A DNA stretch of 64,000 nt from Chryseobacterium sp. SORGH_AS_0447. GTDB lineage: Bacteria; Bacteroidota; Bacteroidia; Flavobacteriales; Weeksellaceae. Shown piece by piece: positions 31,198 through 39,483 of the stretch (the first letter of the stretch is position 1; every line of letters starts with the position of its first letter). A program made the translations under genes and the position numbers. The stretch lies in contig NZ_JAUTAR010000001.1 of assembly GCF_030818695.1 (NCBI RefSeq), forward strand, positions 2,102,501-2,166,500, written 5' to 3'. A model generated the notes under the pieces. That model did not search any database. It was not told the origin of the DNA and saw nothing but the letters and a program-made list of their open reading frames with translations.

Positions 31198-34017
31198 ATG
31201 AAACAACGTGATTTAAAGTATTCATGCCTCATTGCCGTACTCTATTTCGGAATGAACGTGAATGCACAAACTACACCAAGAGATACTGTTGCAAAAGAGC
31301 AGAAGATTGAAGAGGTGGTGATGATTGGGTATGGAAGCAGAAAAAAAGTGGACAATACTACATCAATTAGTTCAATTAATGCTGATGAAGTAACAAAAAC
31401 TAAAGTTTTGAATGCTACTCAAGCCATTCAGGGAAAAGCGGCAGGTGTACAAGTTATGGCTTCCGATTCACCTGGATCAACACCCACAGTAATGATTAGA
31501 GGGTTGGGAACTGTTTTAGGTGGAAGAACACCATTATATGTGGTTGATGGTATGTTCATGGAAAATATTAATAATATTAATTCCAATGATATCCTGTCTT
31601 ACGATATCTTAAAAGATGCAGCTGCACTAGCTATTTATGGAAATAGGGCTGCAAATGGAGTTATTATAATTACCACAAAATCAGGAAGAGGAAAACTCAG
31701 CATAGAGTATGATGGTCTTATTGGTATACGAACTCCCTTAAAAAAAGTCAAGATGGCGAATTCGAGTGAGTTTGTAAATTATAATAATTTAGCAAATAGC
31801 TATCTAACTCCTCCTGGAAGATCATTTTCTACAAATCAGCCATATAATACAGATTGGTTTAAGGAAATTACTAGAACTGGTATTTATAACCAACATAATG
31901 TAGCTATATCTGGTTCATCAGAAGCAGCTAAATACTTTTTTAGTTTAAGTAATTATGATGAGCAGTCAATTCTTAAAGGCACTGATTATAACAGAACTAC
32001 TATTAGAACAAATAATGAGTTTAAAATTTCTAAGAAAATTACTTTATCTCAGAATTTAAGTGTTGCATTTACAAATGTCACACCAAAACCATTTAGTGCA
32101 TTTACGGCAGCTTATAAACAGTCTCCATTAGTTCCTGTATACTATCCTTCTGGTCAATATGGCCAACCAATTTATGACGCCAATGGTAATATAAGTTATT
32201 CTGGAAATAGATTTAATAACGTAGCTAACCCTGTTAGTCAGTTAGACTTTAATAATGAAAGAAATAAAAGTATGCTGATGCAAGGTGGGCTTAAATTAGA
32301 TGTAGAAATTCTTAAAGGTTTGAAATTTACTTCTCAATTCTCTGGAGAATATTCAAATTATAAAGCTTACAGCTATACAGATGCCTTAGGAATTTTCCTA
32401 GCTGGAGATCCTACTCGAATTGAATCACAATTTACAGATAGTGCGAAAAATTTACTTACAAATACCAAGGAAGATTATTACAACTGGATATTATCAAATG
32501 TATTAAATTATAACAGAACTTTTGGAAATCATAATATCGATGCGATTATAGGTACAGAGGCTTCTGTAAAAAATGGAATTTCCGGTACATTTGTTTCCAG
32601 AAAGAATTTGGGCAATGTCTCAAATTATTGGAATCTTGAAGGATCGAATTATATTAATGATATTGTTGTATTTAATTCTACCCAAGGTAATAGAAATACT
32701 ACTCTTTCTTATTTTGCGCGTGCACAATATAAATTCATGAATCGCTACCTCCTTAGTGCAACAGTAAGAAGAGATGGATCATCTCAATTTGCTGACGGCA
32801 ATAAATGGGGAACATTTCCATCGTTTGGAGCTGGATGGGTAATTTCAGAAGAATCATTTTTAAAGGATGGACCATTTAATTTACTTAAGTTAAGAGGTGG
32901 ATGGGGAAGACTTGGAAATCAAAATGTACCGTTAAATTATCTGCCTCTAGCATCTGGAAATTCTTACAATTATGCTTTCGGCGCTAATCCGGTAAGCAAC
33001 GGAATTACAATCAATAAAGGACTTGATCCTAATTTAGGATGGGAGATCACCGAAGAATCTTCTTTAGGACTGGATTTTGGAATTTTAAATAACAAATTAA
33101 CAGGTACATTAGATGTATATAACAGAGAGACAAAGAATCTTATTCTTGATGTCTCAAATTATCTTACTTCCGGACAAAGTGATAAATTTAATTCACACGT
33201 TGGTTCTGTAACAAATAAAGGTATAGAAGCATCCTTAAATTGGTCAGATCGAGTAGGAGAAGATTTCACGTATTCGATTGGTGCTAATTATTCTTATAAT
33301 AAAAATGAGCTTACTCGTGTAAATCAAGCTAATATTTCTCCAATAAACGGAGGTAGTTTAGGTAATGGACAATGGACGAAATTATTTGATGCAACAACCG
33401 TGGGACATGCATTGGGTAGCTTTTATCTTTGGGAATTTGATGGTTATGATGCTAACGGAAACCTAAAATACAAGGACAATGATGGTGATGGTATTACCGG
33501 ATCAGCCGATGCGGATGATAGAAAATATTTTAATTCTTATATACCGAAATCTACTTTAGGAGTAAATATTTCCATGGCATATAAAAACTGGGATTTTAAC
33601 CTTAGTGGTTATGGGGCTTTTGGATTCAGTGTGTACAATGGTAAAAAAGCGCAGCGGATTTCTGGAGAAAATGTGGAGGCTTCCGTAGCTAATGATTATT
33701 GGACGGCATCTAATACAAATGCAGCCAATCCACGCCCTTATACAACCATTCCTATTGCTTCTACATTCTTTTTAGAAAAAGGAGATTATTTTAGAATTAA
33801 TAATATTTCAGTAGGTTACACTATAAAAGATATTGCAAATTCTGTAAAATCGATAAGATTATATGTAAGCGCAATTAATCCTGTAATCTTTACAAAATAC
33901 TCAGGATTCAATTCTGAATTAAATGCTGATGGAAATCCTTACAATCTTACAGGAATTGAATTGGATTCTTATCCGTCACTTAGAACTTTTGTATTTGGTT
34001 TAAATGTTAATTTTTAA
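31198..34017 (+). CDS. SusC/RagA-family TonB-dependent outer-membrane glycan transporter
   Basis: 939 residues. Signal peptide ends NVNAQ. There is no carboxypeptidase-like beta domain before the plug, so it is a short SusC. The plug domain shows KIEEVVMIGYGSRKKVD, VMIRGLGTVLGGRTPLYVVDG and LKDAAALAIYGNRAANGVIIITTK, which is the SusC-specific plug signature. The 22-strand barrel fills the remainder (RYLLSATVRRDGSSQFADG, FGAGWVISEESF, LRGGWGRLGNQN) and ends in an aromatic strand (LRTFVFGLNVNF). Imports oligosaccharides with SusD as lid. susD starts four bases after its stop. More AT-rich than the enzyme genes downstream. Confidence 0.95.
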   Translation: MKQRDLKYSCLIAVLYFGMNVNAQTTPRDTVAKEQKIEEVVMIGYGSRKKVDNTTSISSINADEVTKTKVLNATQAIQGKAAGVQVMASDSPGSTPTVMIRGLGTVLGGRTPLYVVDGMFMENINNINSNDILSYDILKDAAALAIYGNRAANGVIIITTKSGRGKLSIEYDGLIGIRTPLKKVKMANSSEFVNYNNLANSYLTPPGRSFSTNQPYNTDWFKEITRTGIYNQHNVAISGSSEAAKYFFSLSNYDEQSILKGTDYNRTTIRTNNEFKISKKITLSQNLSVAFTNVTPKPFSAFTAAYKQSPLVPVYYPSGQYGQPIYDANGNISYSGNRFNNVANPVSQLDFNNERNKSMLMQGGLKLDVEILKGLKFTSQFSGEYSNYKAYSYTDALGIFLAGDPTRIESQFTDSAKNLLTNTKEDYYNWILSNVLNYNRTFGNHNIDAIIGTEASVKNGISGTFVSRKNLGNVSNYWNLEGSNYINDIVVFNSTQGNRNTTLSYFARAQYKFMNRYLLSATVRRDGSSQFADGNKWGTFPSFGAGWVISEESFLKDGPFNLLKLRGGWGRLGNQNVPLNYLPLASGNSYNYAFGANPVSNGITINKGLDPNLGWEITEESSLGLDFGILNNKLTGTLDVYNRETKNLILDVSNYLTSGQSDKFNSHVGSVTNKGIEASLNWSDRVGEDFTYSIGANYSYNKNELTRVNQANISPINGGSLGNGQWTKLFDATTVGHALGSFYLWEFDGYDANGNLKYKDNDGDGITGSADADDRKYFNSYIPKSTLGVNISMAYKNWDFNLSGYGAFGFSVYNGKKAQRISGENVEASVANDYWTASNTNAANPRPYTTIPIASTFFLEKGDYFRINNISVGYTIKDIANSVKSIRLYVSAINPVIFTKYSGFNSELNADGNPYNLTGIELDSYPSLRTFVFGLNVNF

Positions 34018-34021
34018 AAAA

Positions 34022-35485
34022 ATGAAAAATAAATATATAATAATATCTGCCCTAATTTTAACAGGCGTTTTTAATCAAAGCTGTAGCGATGATTTTATAG
34101 ATGTGGCACCTACTCAACAAGTTAGTGCGGAAGATTTATCATTATACAATAATAATGCAGGCGCTACCAGCTTCGTAAATTCTATTTATGCTAAGTTTTT
34201 AGACTGGGATATGAGTACATTTTCGTGGATCGGTGTAACGTCAATTACTTCAGATGACGCTGATAAAGGTAGTACTCCAGGAGACACCGGATCTGATAAG
34301 GATATTTTGGATGCTCTTACTTTTACTCCTTCCACACCTTCTTTTGAAAGTTTATTTTCTTCAAATTATCAAGGAATCAACAGATGTAATCAAGCGCTTA
34401 AATATCTTCCTCAGTTAGATAAGGCTGATACAAATCTAAAAACTAGGTTAGCTGGTGAGGCCAAATTCCTTAGAGCTTTTATGTACTTTACTCTAGTACG
34501 ATCTTTTGGAGGAGTTCCATTAGTAGATCATGTTCCAACTTCTAGTGACGCAGATGTTGAAATGCAATTGACAAGAAAAAGTAAAGAAGAAATCTATGCT
34601 TTTATAGAAAAAGATTTAATAGAAGCAGCAGCAGCACTACCAGATAGAACTGCTTACGGAGGAGCTGATATAGGGCGTGCTTCTAAAGGTGCAGCTCATG
34701 CATTGCTTGCTAAAGTTTATCTTTATCAGAAGAAATATCAATTGGCTATTGATCAGTGCAATCTTGTCACAGGATATTCTTTAACACCTAATTTTATCGA
34801 TATTTATAAAGTTTCTGGTGAAAACAATGCTGAGTCTATTTTTGAAATTCAAGGTTCAGGTATTGAAACAGGAAAAGGAATTCAACAATATACACAGGTA
34901 CAAGGAGCTAGAGGTACAGGTGGTTGGGGCTGGGGCTTTAATACTCCTACTCAAAATCTATTTGACGCGTATACCGCTGAAGGTGATACTGAAAGGAGAG
35001 ATGCCACAATTATCCGTAGAGGTATGACATTATATGATGGACGAGTTGTTGGATCAGATGCTGATAATGAATATTATAACTATAAAGCCTATTCTTCGTC
35101 ATATACAACGCAAAGTTCAACAGATACTAATATTCGTTATCTTAGATACGCAGAAGTATTACTAATTAAAGCAGAGGCTTTAAATGAATTGGGGCAAACT
35201 TCTACAGCAATTCCATTGTTAAATCAAGTAAGAACCCGAGCAAATATTGCGAATACAACCGCAACCACACAATCAACTCTTAGAACTGCAATTTGGAAAG
35301 AAAGGAGATTGGAGTTAGCATTTGAGCATGACCGATGGTTTGATTTAGTTAGGACAGGACAAGCTCAGTCGGCATTGGCTGCTAACGGTAAAACATTTAT
35401 AGTTGGTAAACATGAAGTTTTTCCTTTGCCACAAAGATTTATAACTGAAGCTAAAGGACGTTCTGCACAGAACCCAGGATATTAA
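34022..35485 (+). CDS. SusD/RagB-family glycan-binding lipoprotein
   Basis: 488 residues from the ATG at 34022; an in-frame ATG at 34004 overlaps the end of susC and adds only six residues before the signal. Lipobox region GVFNQSC anchors it to the outer surface. TPR-like helices (KFLRAFMYFTLVRSFGGVPLV, GAAHALLAKVYLYQKKYQLAI, LRYAEVLLIKAEALNELGQ) and the C-terminal signature ERRLELAFEHDRWFDLVRTG mark RagB/SusD. Binds the glycan and closes the SusC barrel. A terminator follows, so enzymes downstream may be expressed at a lower level or from their own promoter. Confidence 0.95.
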   Translation: MKNKYIIISALILTGVFNQSCSDDFIDVAPTQQVSAEDLSLYNNNAGATSFVNSIYAKFLDWDMSTFSWIGVTSITSDDADKGSTPGDTGSDKDILDALTFTPSTPSFESLFSSNYQGINRCNQALKYLPQLDKADTNLKTRLAGEAKFLRAFMYFTLVRSFGGVPLVDHVPTSSDADVEMQLTRKSKEEIYAFIEKDLIEAAAALPDRTAYGGADIGRASKGAAHALLAKVYLYQKKYQLAIDQCNLVTGYSLTPNFIDIYKVSGENNAESIFEIQGSGIETGKGIQQYTQVQGARGTGGWGWGFNTPTQNLFDAYTAEGDTERRDATIIRRGMTLYDGRVVGSDADNEYYNYKAYSSSYTTQSSTDTNIRYLRYAEVLLIKAEALNELGQTSTAIPLLNQVRTRANIANTTATTQSTLRTAIWKERRLELAFEHDRWFDLVRTGQAQSALAANGKTFIVGKHEVFPLPQRFITEAKGRSAQNPGY

Positions 35486-35543
35486 TCCATAATAGCTATA
35501 TTGGAAATTCCTCCTAATAAGGATAGCACTCATACTGCATAAT

Positions 35544-35567
35544 AAGGCCTAGAAATAGGCCTTTTTT
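35544..35567. terminator. Intrinsic terminator after susD
   Basis: Perfect 8-bp stem AAGGCCTA / TAGGCCTT with loop GAAA and a run of seven T. Possibly leaky, allowing read-through to the GH144 genes. Confidence 0.85.
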
Positions 35568-35579
35568 TACAAACTGAAT

Positions 35580-36974
35580 ATGAAAAAGACAATCGTAACA
35601 ATATTATTATCAGGATTGATATTTAGCAGTTGCTCATCCGATGATTCTTCACCTGGCTCGGGTACACCTTTGGGTGGAAATAATGGGAATACGGAAACAC
35701 CAAATAATTATTCAGATGCCCAACTCGTAGAAATGGTCCAGAAAGATGCTTTAAAATACTTTTGGGATTATGCGGAAACCAATTCAAAGTTGGCACGTGA
35801 GAGATATCATACTGATAATCCGTCTCAGGATGCCAATATCGTCACGACAGGAGGTTCCGGTTTTGGACTGATGACAATTCTTGTAGGTGTAAAAAATGGT
35901 TATATCTCAAGAGCGGAAGCCGTTTCAAGGCTTACGACATCACTTAATTTCCTTCAGAATGCCAATCGTTTTCACGGGGCTTGGCCGCACTGGATCAATG
36001 GAACCAATGGGCAGGTCGTTTCGTTTAGTCAGTATGACAACGGCGGAGATTTGGTAGAAACCGCTTTTCTGGCTCAGGGATTAATCTGTGTAAGGGAATA
36101 TTTTAAAACTTCTTCTGATGCTTCGGAATTATCACTTTCCCAGAAAGCCGATGCGCTTTGGAAAGGAGTAGAGTGGAACTGGTATACCCAGGGGCAGAAC
36201 GTTTTATATTGGCATTGGTCTCCGAATTATAATTTTCAGATCAATATGCAGTTAAAAGGCTTTGATGAAACATTAATGACTTATATTATGGCTGCTGCTT
36301 CGCCGAACTATTCAATTAATAAGTCTGTTTATCAGCAGGGGTGGGCAAGAAGTGGAGCAATCAAAAATATGGGATCTCAGTACGGGATTCCTTTAATCGT
36401 AAATCATAACGGAGCCAATGGTACTGTTGGACCGATGTTCTGGTCACATTATTCATTTTTAGGATTGGATCCGAGAGGTTTATCGGATGAATATGTTAAT
36501 TATGGAGATGCTACGACCAATCATGCAAAAATTATGTATCAGTATTGTATAACTAATCCTAAAGGATGGCAGGGCTACAATTCAAAAAGTTGGGGGCTTA
36601 CCGCAAGTTATTCCAGAAATTCGGATGGCTCTACCGGTTACTCAGCACATCAGCCTAATAATGATTTAGGCGTAATCTCCCCAACGGCAGCACTTTCAAG
36701 CATGCCTTATACCCCTACTGAAAGTATGAATATGCTGAGGTTTTTATACAATGAAAATTACAATAAATACGTAGGAGTTGCAGGACCATACGATGCCTAT
36801 TCCGTTCAATACAATTGGGTGACTCCAAGATATCTCGCAATCGATCAGGGAACTATTGCACCGATGGTTGAGAATTATAAGAACCAGTTTTTATGGCAAT
36901 TATTTATGAATGCTCCGGATATTAAACAAGGGTTCATAAAATTAGGTTTCCATTCAACGCAATATGGATTTTAA
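35580..36974 (+). CDS. GH144-type beta-1,2-glucanase lipoprotein, copy 1
   Basis: 464 residues. Lipoprotein (IFSSCSSDDSSPGSG, lipobox then a Ser/Gly/Asn linker), likely on the cell surface. Catalytic (alpha/alpha)6 domain of PF10091 ('glycoamylase'), the GH144 family of endo-beta-1,2-glucanases and sophorohydrolases. Characteristic stretches: LKYFWDYAETNSKLARERY, TTGGSGFGLMTILVGV, GDLVETAFLAQGL, VLYWHWSPNYNF, MFWSHYSFLGLDPRGL, WGLTASYS, SPTAALSSMPYTPTES, RYLAIDQGTIAPMVENY. Sits directly after SusCD, so it likely cleaves the captured polymer outside the cell. Paralogue follows 59 bases later. Confidence 0.88.
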   Translation: MKKTIVTILLSGLIFSSCSSDDSSPGSGTPLGGNNGNTETPNNYSDAQLVEMVQKDALKYFWDYAETNSKLARERYHTDNPSQDANIVTTGGSGFGLMTILVGVKNGYISRAEAVSRLTTSLNFLQNANRFHGAWPHWINGTNGQVVSFSQYDNGGDLVETAFLAQGLICVREYFKTSSDASELSLSQKADALWKGVEWNWYTQGQNVLYWHWSPNYNFQINMQLKGFDETLMTYIMAAASPNYSINKSVYQQGWARSGAIKNMGSQYGIPLIVNHNGANGTVGPMFWSHYSFLGLDPRGLSDEYVNYGDATTNHAKIMYQYCITNPKGWQGYNSKSWGLTASYSRNSDGSTGYSAHQPNNDLGVISPTAALSSMPYTPTESMNMLRFLYNENYNKYVGVAGPYDAYSVQYNWVTPRYLAIDQGTIAPMVENYKNQFLWQLFMNAPDIKQGFIKLGFHSTQYGF

Positions 36975-36982
36975 TTAACCAG

Positions 36983-37020
36983 AACTTTGTCAAAGATTTT
37001 AAACTTTGACAAAGTTTTTA
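36983..37020 (+). terminator. Hairpin built from the AACTTTGTCAAAG repeat
   Basis: Arms AACTTTGTCAAAG (36983-36995) and CTTTGACAAAGTT (37004-37016), perfect 13-bp stem, 8-base loop, T-rich end. The same arms recur at 46237-46268 and a single unit at 58409-58423. Confidence 0.75.
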
Positions 37021-37033
37021 AGAATTTTTGATA

Positions 37034-38419
37034 ATGAAGAAGATCGTTTTTACATTCGCAGTTGCTGCAGTAATGATATCCTGCAAAAACACGCAGTTTC
37101 AAAACACCCAGCAGTCCAAAAAACAAACCGTCAAAAACAACATCACCGACACCCAGCTCCTGGACCTTGTCCAGAAAGAATCCCTGAAATATTTCTGGGA
37201 CTATGCAGAACCAAATTCTAAGCTTGGCAGGGAACGGTATCATGAAGACGACATCTATCCGGATAACGATAAGCATGTGGTTACCACGGGCGGTTCCGGA
37301 TTCGGGCTTGCGACTGTTTTAGTAGGGGTGGAACGGGGATTTGTACCGCGTAAAGAAGCTGTGAAACGGTTGACCACCATGATGGATTTCCTCGCAAAAG
37401 CCGACCGCCACAAAGGGGCCTGGTCCCACTGGATAAACGGCGAAACGGGGAAAACAGTGCCGTTCGGGAAAAAAGACAACGGTGGGGACCTGGTAGAAAC
37501 GGCCTTCCTCACTTCCGGAATCCTGATGGTCCGCGAATACTTTAAGAACGGAAATGCAGAAGAAAAAGCACTGGCCAATAAATGCGATGCGCTTTGGAAA
37601 GGCATCCAATGGAACTGGTACACCAAAGGCGGCGAAAAAGTCCTGTACTGGCATTGGTCTCCGGATTATCAATGGGAAATGAATTTTCCGCTTCAGGGAT
37701 ACAATGAGTGCCTGATCACTTATATTTTAGCGGCTTCATCACCTACCTATCCGATTGACGCCGAAACCTATTACAAAGGCTGGACAAGAAATGGAACCTA
37801 CCTTTCAGACAAAGAAAAATACGGGCTCCCGATGTATGTAAAGCACAACGGCGCCGAAGAATACGGCGGTCCGCTCTTCTGGGCCCACTATTCATACATC
37901 GGCCTGGATCCTACAAACCTCTCCGACAAGCTTATAAAGAATTACTTTGATTTAAATAAAAATCAGGTGATGATCGATTACAAATACTGTGTCGAAAACC
38001 CGAAACACTGGAAAGGCTATGGCCCGGATTATTGGGGATTGACAGCTAGCTACTCCAGAAACCAGGATGGTGGAGTGGGGTATGATGCTCATTTCCCGCA
38101 AAACGATCATGGAATAATTACACCGACCGCAGCATTGAGCAGTTTCCCCTACACGCCGAAAGAATCAATGGACTTTTTAAGGTTTCTGTACACTCAAAAA
38201 CCTGAATTCATCGGATCGGCAGGTCCTTATGATGCCAATTCCATCCATTACAACAACTGGACAACCCCAAGGTATCTGGCCATCGATCAGGGCACAATTG
38301 CGCCGATGATCGAGAATTACAGGACCGGGTTTTTGTGGAAGCTTTTCATGAACGCTCCCGAAATCCGGAACGGACTGAAAAAGCTGAGCTTTACCTCTGA
38401 AAAATATAACATCAGGTAG
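37034..38419 (+). CDS. GH144-type beta-1,2-glucanase lipoprotein, copy 2
   Basis: 461 residues from the ATG at 37034, two codons after an in-frame TTG that I do not favour. Lipobox VMISC. Same PF10091/GH144 domain as copy 1: LKYFWDYAEPNSKLGRERY, VTTGGSGFGLATVLVGV, GDLVETAFLTSGIL, VLYWHWSPDYQW, LFWAHYSYIGLDPTNL, WGLTASYS, TPTAALSSFPYTPKES and DQGTIAPMIENYR. Clearly GC-richer in codon choice than copy 1 and susCD, so the two copies probably have different histories. One may be an endo-glucanase and the other a disaccharide-releasing enzyme; sequence alone does not say which. Confidence 0.88.
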   Translation: MKKIVFTFAVAAVMISCKNTQFQNTQQSKKQTVKNNITDTQLLDLVQKESLKYFWDYAEPNSKLGRERYHEDDIYPDNDKHVVTTGGSGFGLATVLVGVERGFVPRKEAVKRLTTMMDFLAKADRHKGAWSHWINGETGKTVPFGKKDNGGDLVETAFLTSGILMVREYFKNGNAEEKALANKCDALWKGIQWNWYTKGGEKVLYWHWSPDYQWEMNFPLQGYNECLITYILAASSPTYPIDAETYYKGWTRNGTYLSDKEKYGLPMYVKHNGAEEYGGPLFWAHYSYIGLDPTNLSDKLIKNYFDLNKNQVMIDYKYCVENPKHWKGYGPDYWGLTASYSRNQDGGVGYDAHFPQNDHGIITPTAALSSFPYTPKESMDFLRFLYTQKPEFIGSAGPYDANSIHYNNWTTPRYLAIDQGTIAPMIENYRTGFLWKLFMNAPEIRNGLKKLSFTSEKYNIR

Positions 38420-38452
38420 CCCGTTAATATAATTTTTAGTAATTTGAAGCTG

Positions 38453-38535
38453 TTTCCCGCTTTCCGCTATTACTCCTCGCTCACCTTTCAGGTGCGCTGT
38501 GGGGTAGCCGCTGCAATCGGGGCTAAAAATAACAG
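38453..38535. repeat. Degenerate dispersed intergenic repeat (CCCGCT...ATCGGGGCTAA), copy 1
   Basis: Starts TTTCCCGCTTTCC and ends ATCGGGGCTAAAAATAACAG; the same start and end frame the copy at 41966-42053, with a divergent middle. GC-rich compared with flanks. Confidence 0.6.
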
Positions 38536-38619
38536 CAACTCATCAACGTTCTTCCGGATACAGAAAGTCCGTAGACCAAGACAAAATAAAAATAGCTTCA
38601 GCCAAAACAGAATATTCAG

Positions 38620-39321
38620 ATGAAATTAAAACTAAATTATTTGCCGTTCATATTACTGCCGTTTTATTTAAGCTTACAGGCCCAGGAAATAAAAGCGGAA
38701 CTTAACAAAGAATTCAAAAGACAGGAAAAAATATCCTATATTCTGGATTATCCGCAGAATGCCAAAGGAAATGTCCCGCTCATCGTCTTCCTTCATGGTT
38801 CGGGCGAAAGAGGGAACAACCTGGAAATCGTAAAAGCCCACAGCCCGTTTACCTATAAAAACCTCATTAAGGAACCGGTAGCGATCCTGGCACCACAGTG
38901 TCCGGAAAATACCTGGTGGGATACGGTAACCATTTATAACCTCATTAAAGAAATCCAGTCTAAGTACAAAGTGGATCCTTCCAGGATTTACCTTACCGGT
39001 CTCTCCATGGGAGGTTGGGGAACGCTGAAGCTGGCGATGGAACATCCTGAAATGTTTGCTGCCGTCGTTTCGGTTTGTGCTCCGACGGATCGGGTGATGT
39101 ATGCCAATATCCATCGGTACAAAGACCTCAACATGAAAATTTTCCACGGGGGAATGGATGATGTAGTGCTTCCGGAAAATGCCTTCAATTTTTACCAGAA
39201 ACTGCATCCGGTAAACCCGTCGGCAGAACTTACCATCTTCCCGAACGACAACCACAATTCCTGGGATTCCACGTACTCCAATCCGGAACTGTATAAATGG
39301 ATGCTGTCTAAAAGAAAGTAA
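38620..39321 (+). CDS. Secreted alpha/beta-hydrolase (CE1-like esterase)
   Basis: 233 residues. Signal peptide (FILLPFYLSLQAQ). Alpha/beta-hydrolase fold of the esterase/phospholipase type: oxyanion loop VFLHGSGERGNN, nucleophile Ser in YLTGLSMGGWGTLKLA, catalytic Asp in FHGGMDDVVLPENA and catalytic His in FPNDNHNSWDSTYS. Related proteins in glycan loci remove acyl groups from polysaccharides. Its place between GH144 and GH3 suggests it removes acyl decorations (for example acetyl or succinyl) from the glucan; this is inference. Confidence 0.85.
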   Translation: MKLKLNYLPFILLPFYLSLQAQEIKAELNKEFKRQEKISYILDYPQNAKGNVPLIVFLHGSGERGNNLEIVKAHSPFTYKNLIKEPVAILAPQCPENTWWDTVTIYNLIKEIQSKYKVDPSRIYLTGLSMGGWGTLKLAMEHPEMFAAVVSVCAPTDRVMYANIHRYKDLNMKIFHGGMDDVVLPENAFNFYQKLHPVNPSAELTIFPNDNHNSWDSTYSNPELYKWMLSKRK

Positions 39322-39353
39322 AATAATTAAAGATACAAAGTTAAACCGTAATA

Positions 39354-39383
39354 TCATTTGCTGAGTAGAACTCCTTTGCGAAC
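39354..39383. repeat. Dispersed 30-base repeat TCATTTGCTGA..., copy 1
   Basis: Starts TCATTTGCTGAGTAGAA and ends TTGCGAAC. Matches 55573-55602 at 25 of 30 positions in the same orientation. Confidence 0.6.
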
Positions 39384-39483
39384 AAAAAATATTCACAATA
39401 ATTTAAACGTAACTTAGCGGACATAGCGTTTGAACTTATTAATTTAAATCAAAAAAGAAACTATAATTAAAGAAGATAGAGTA

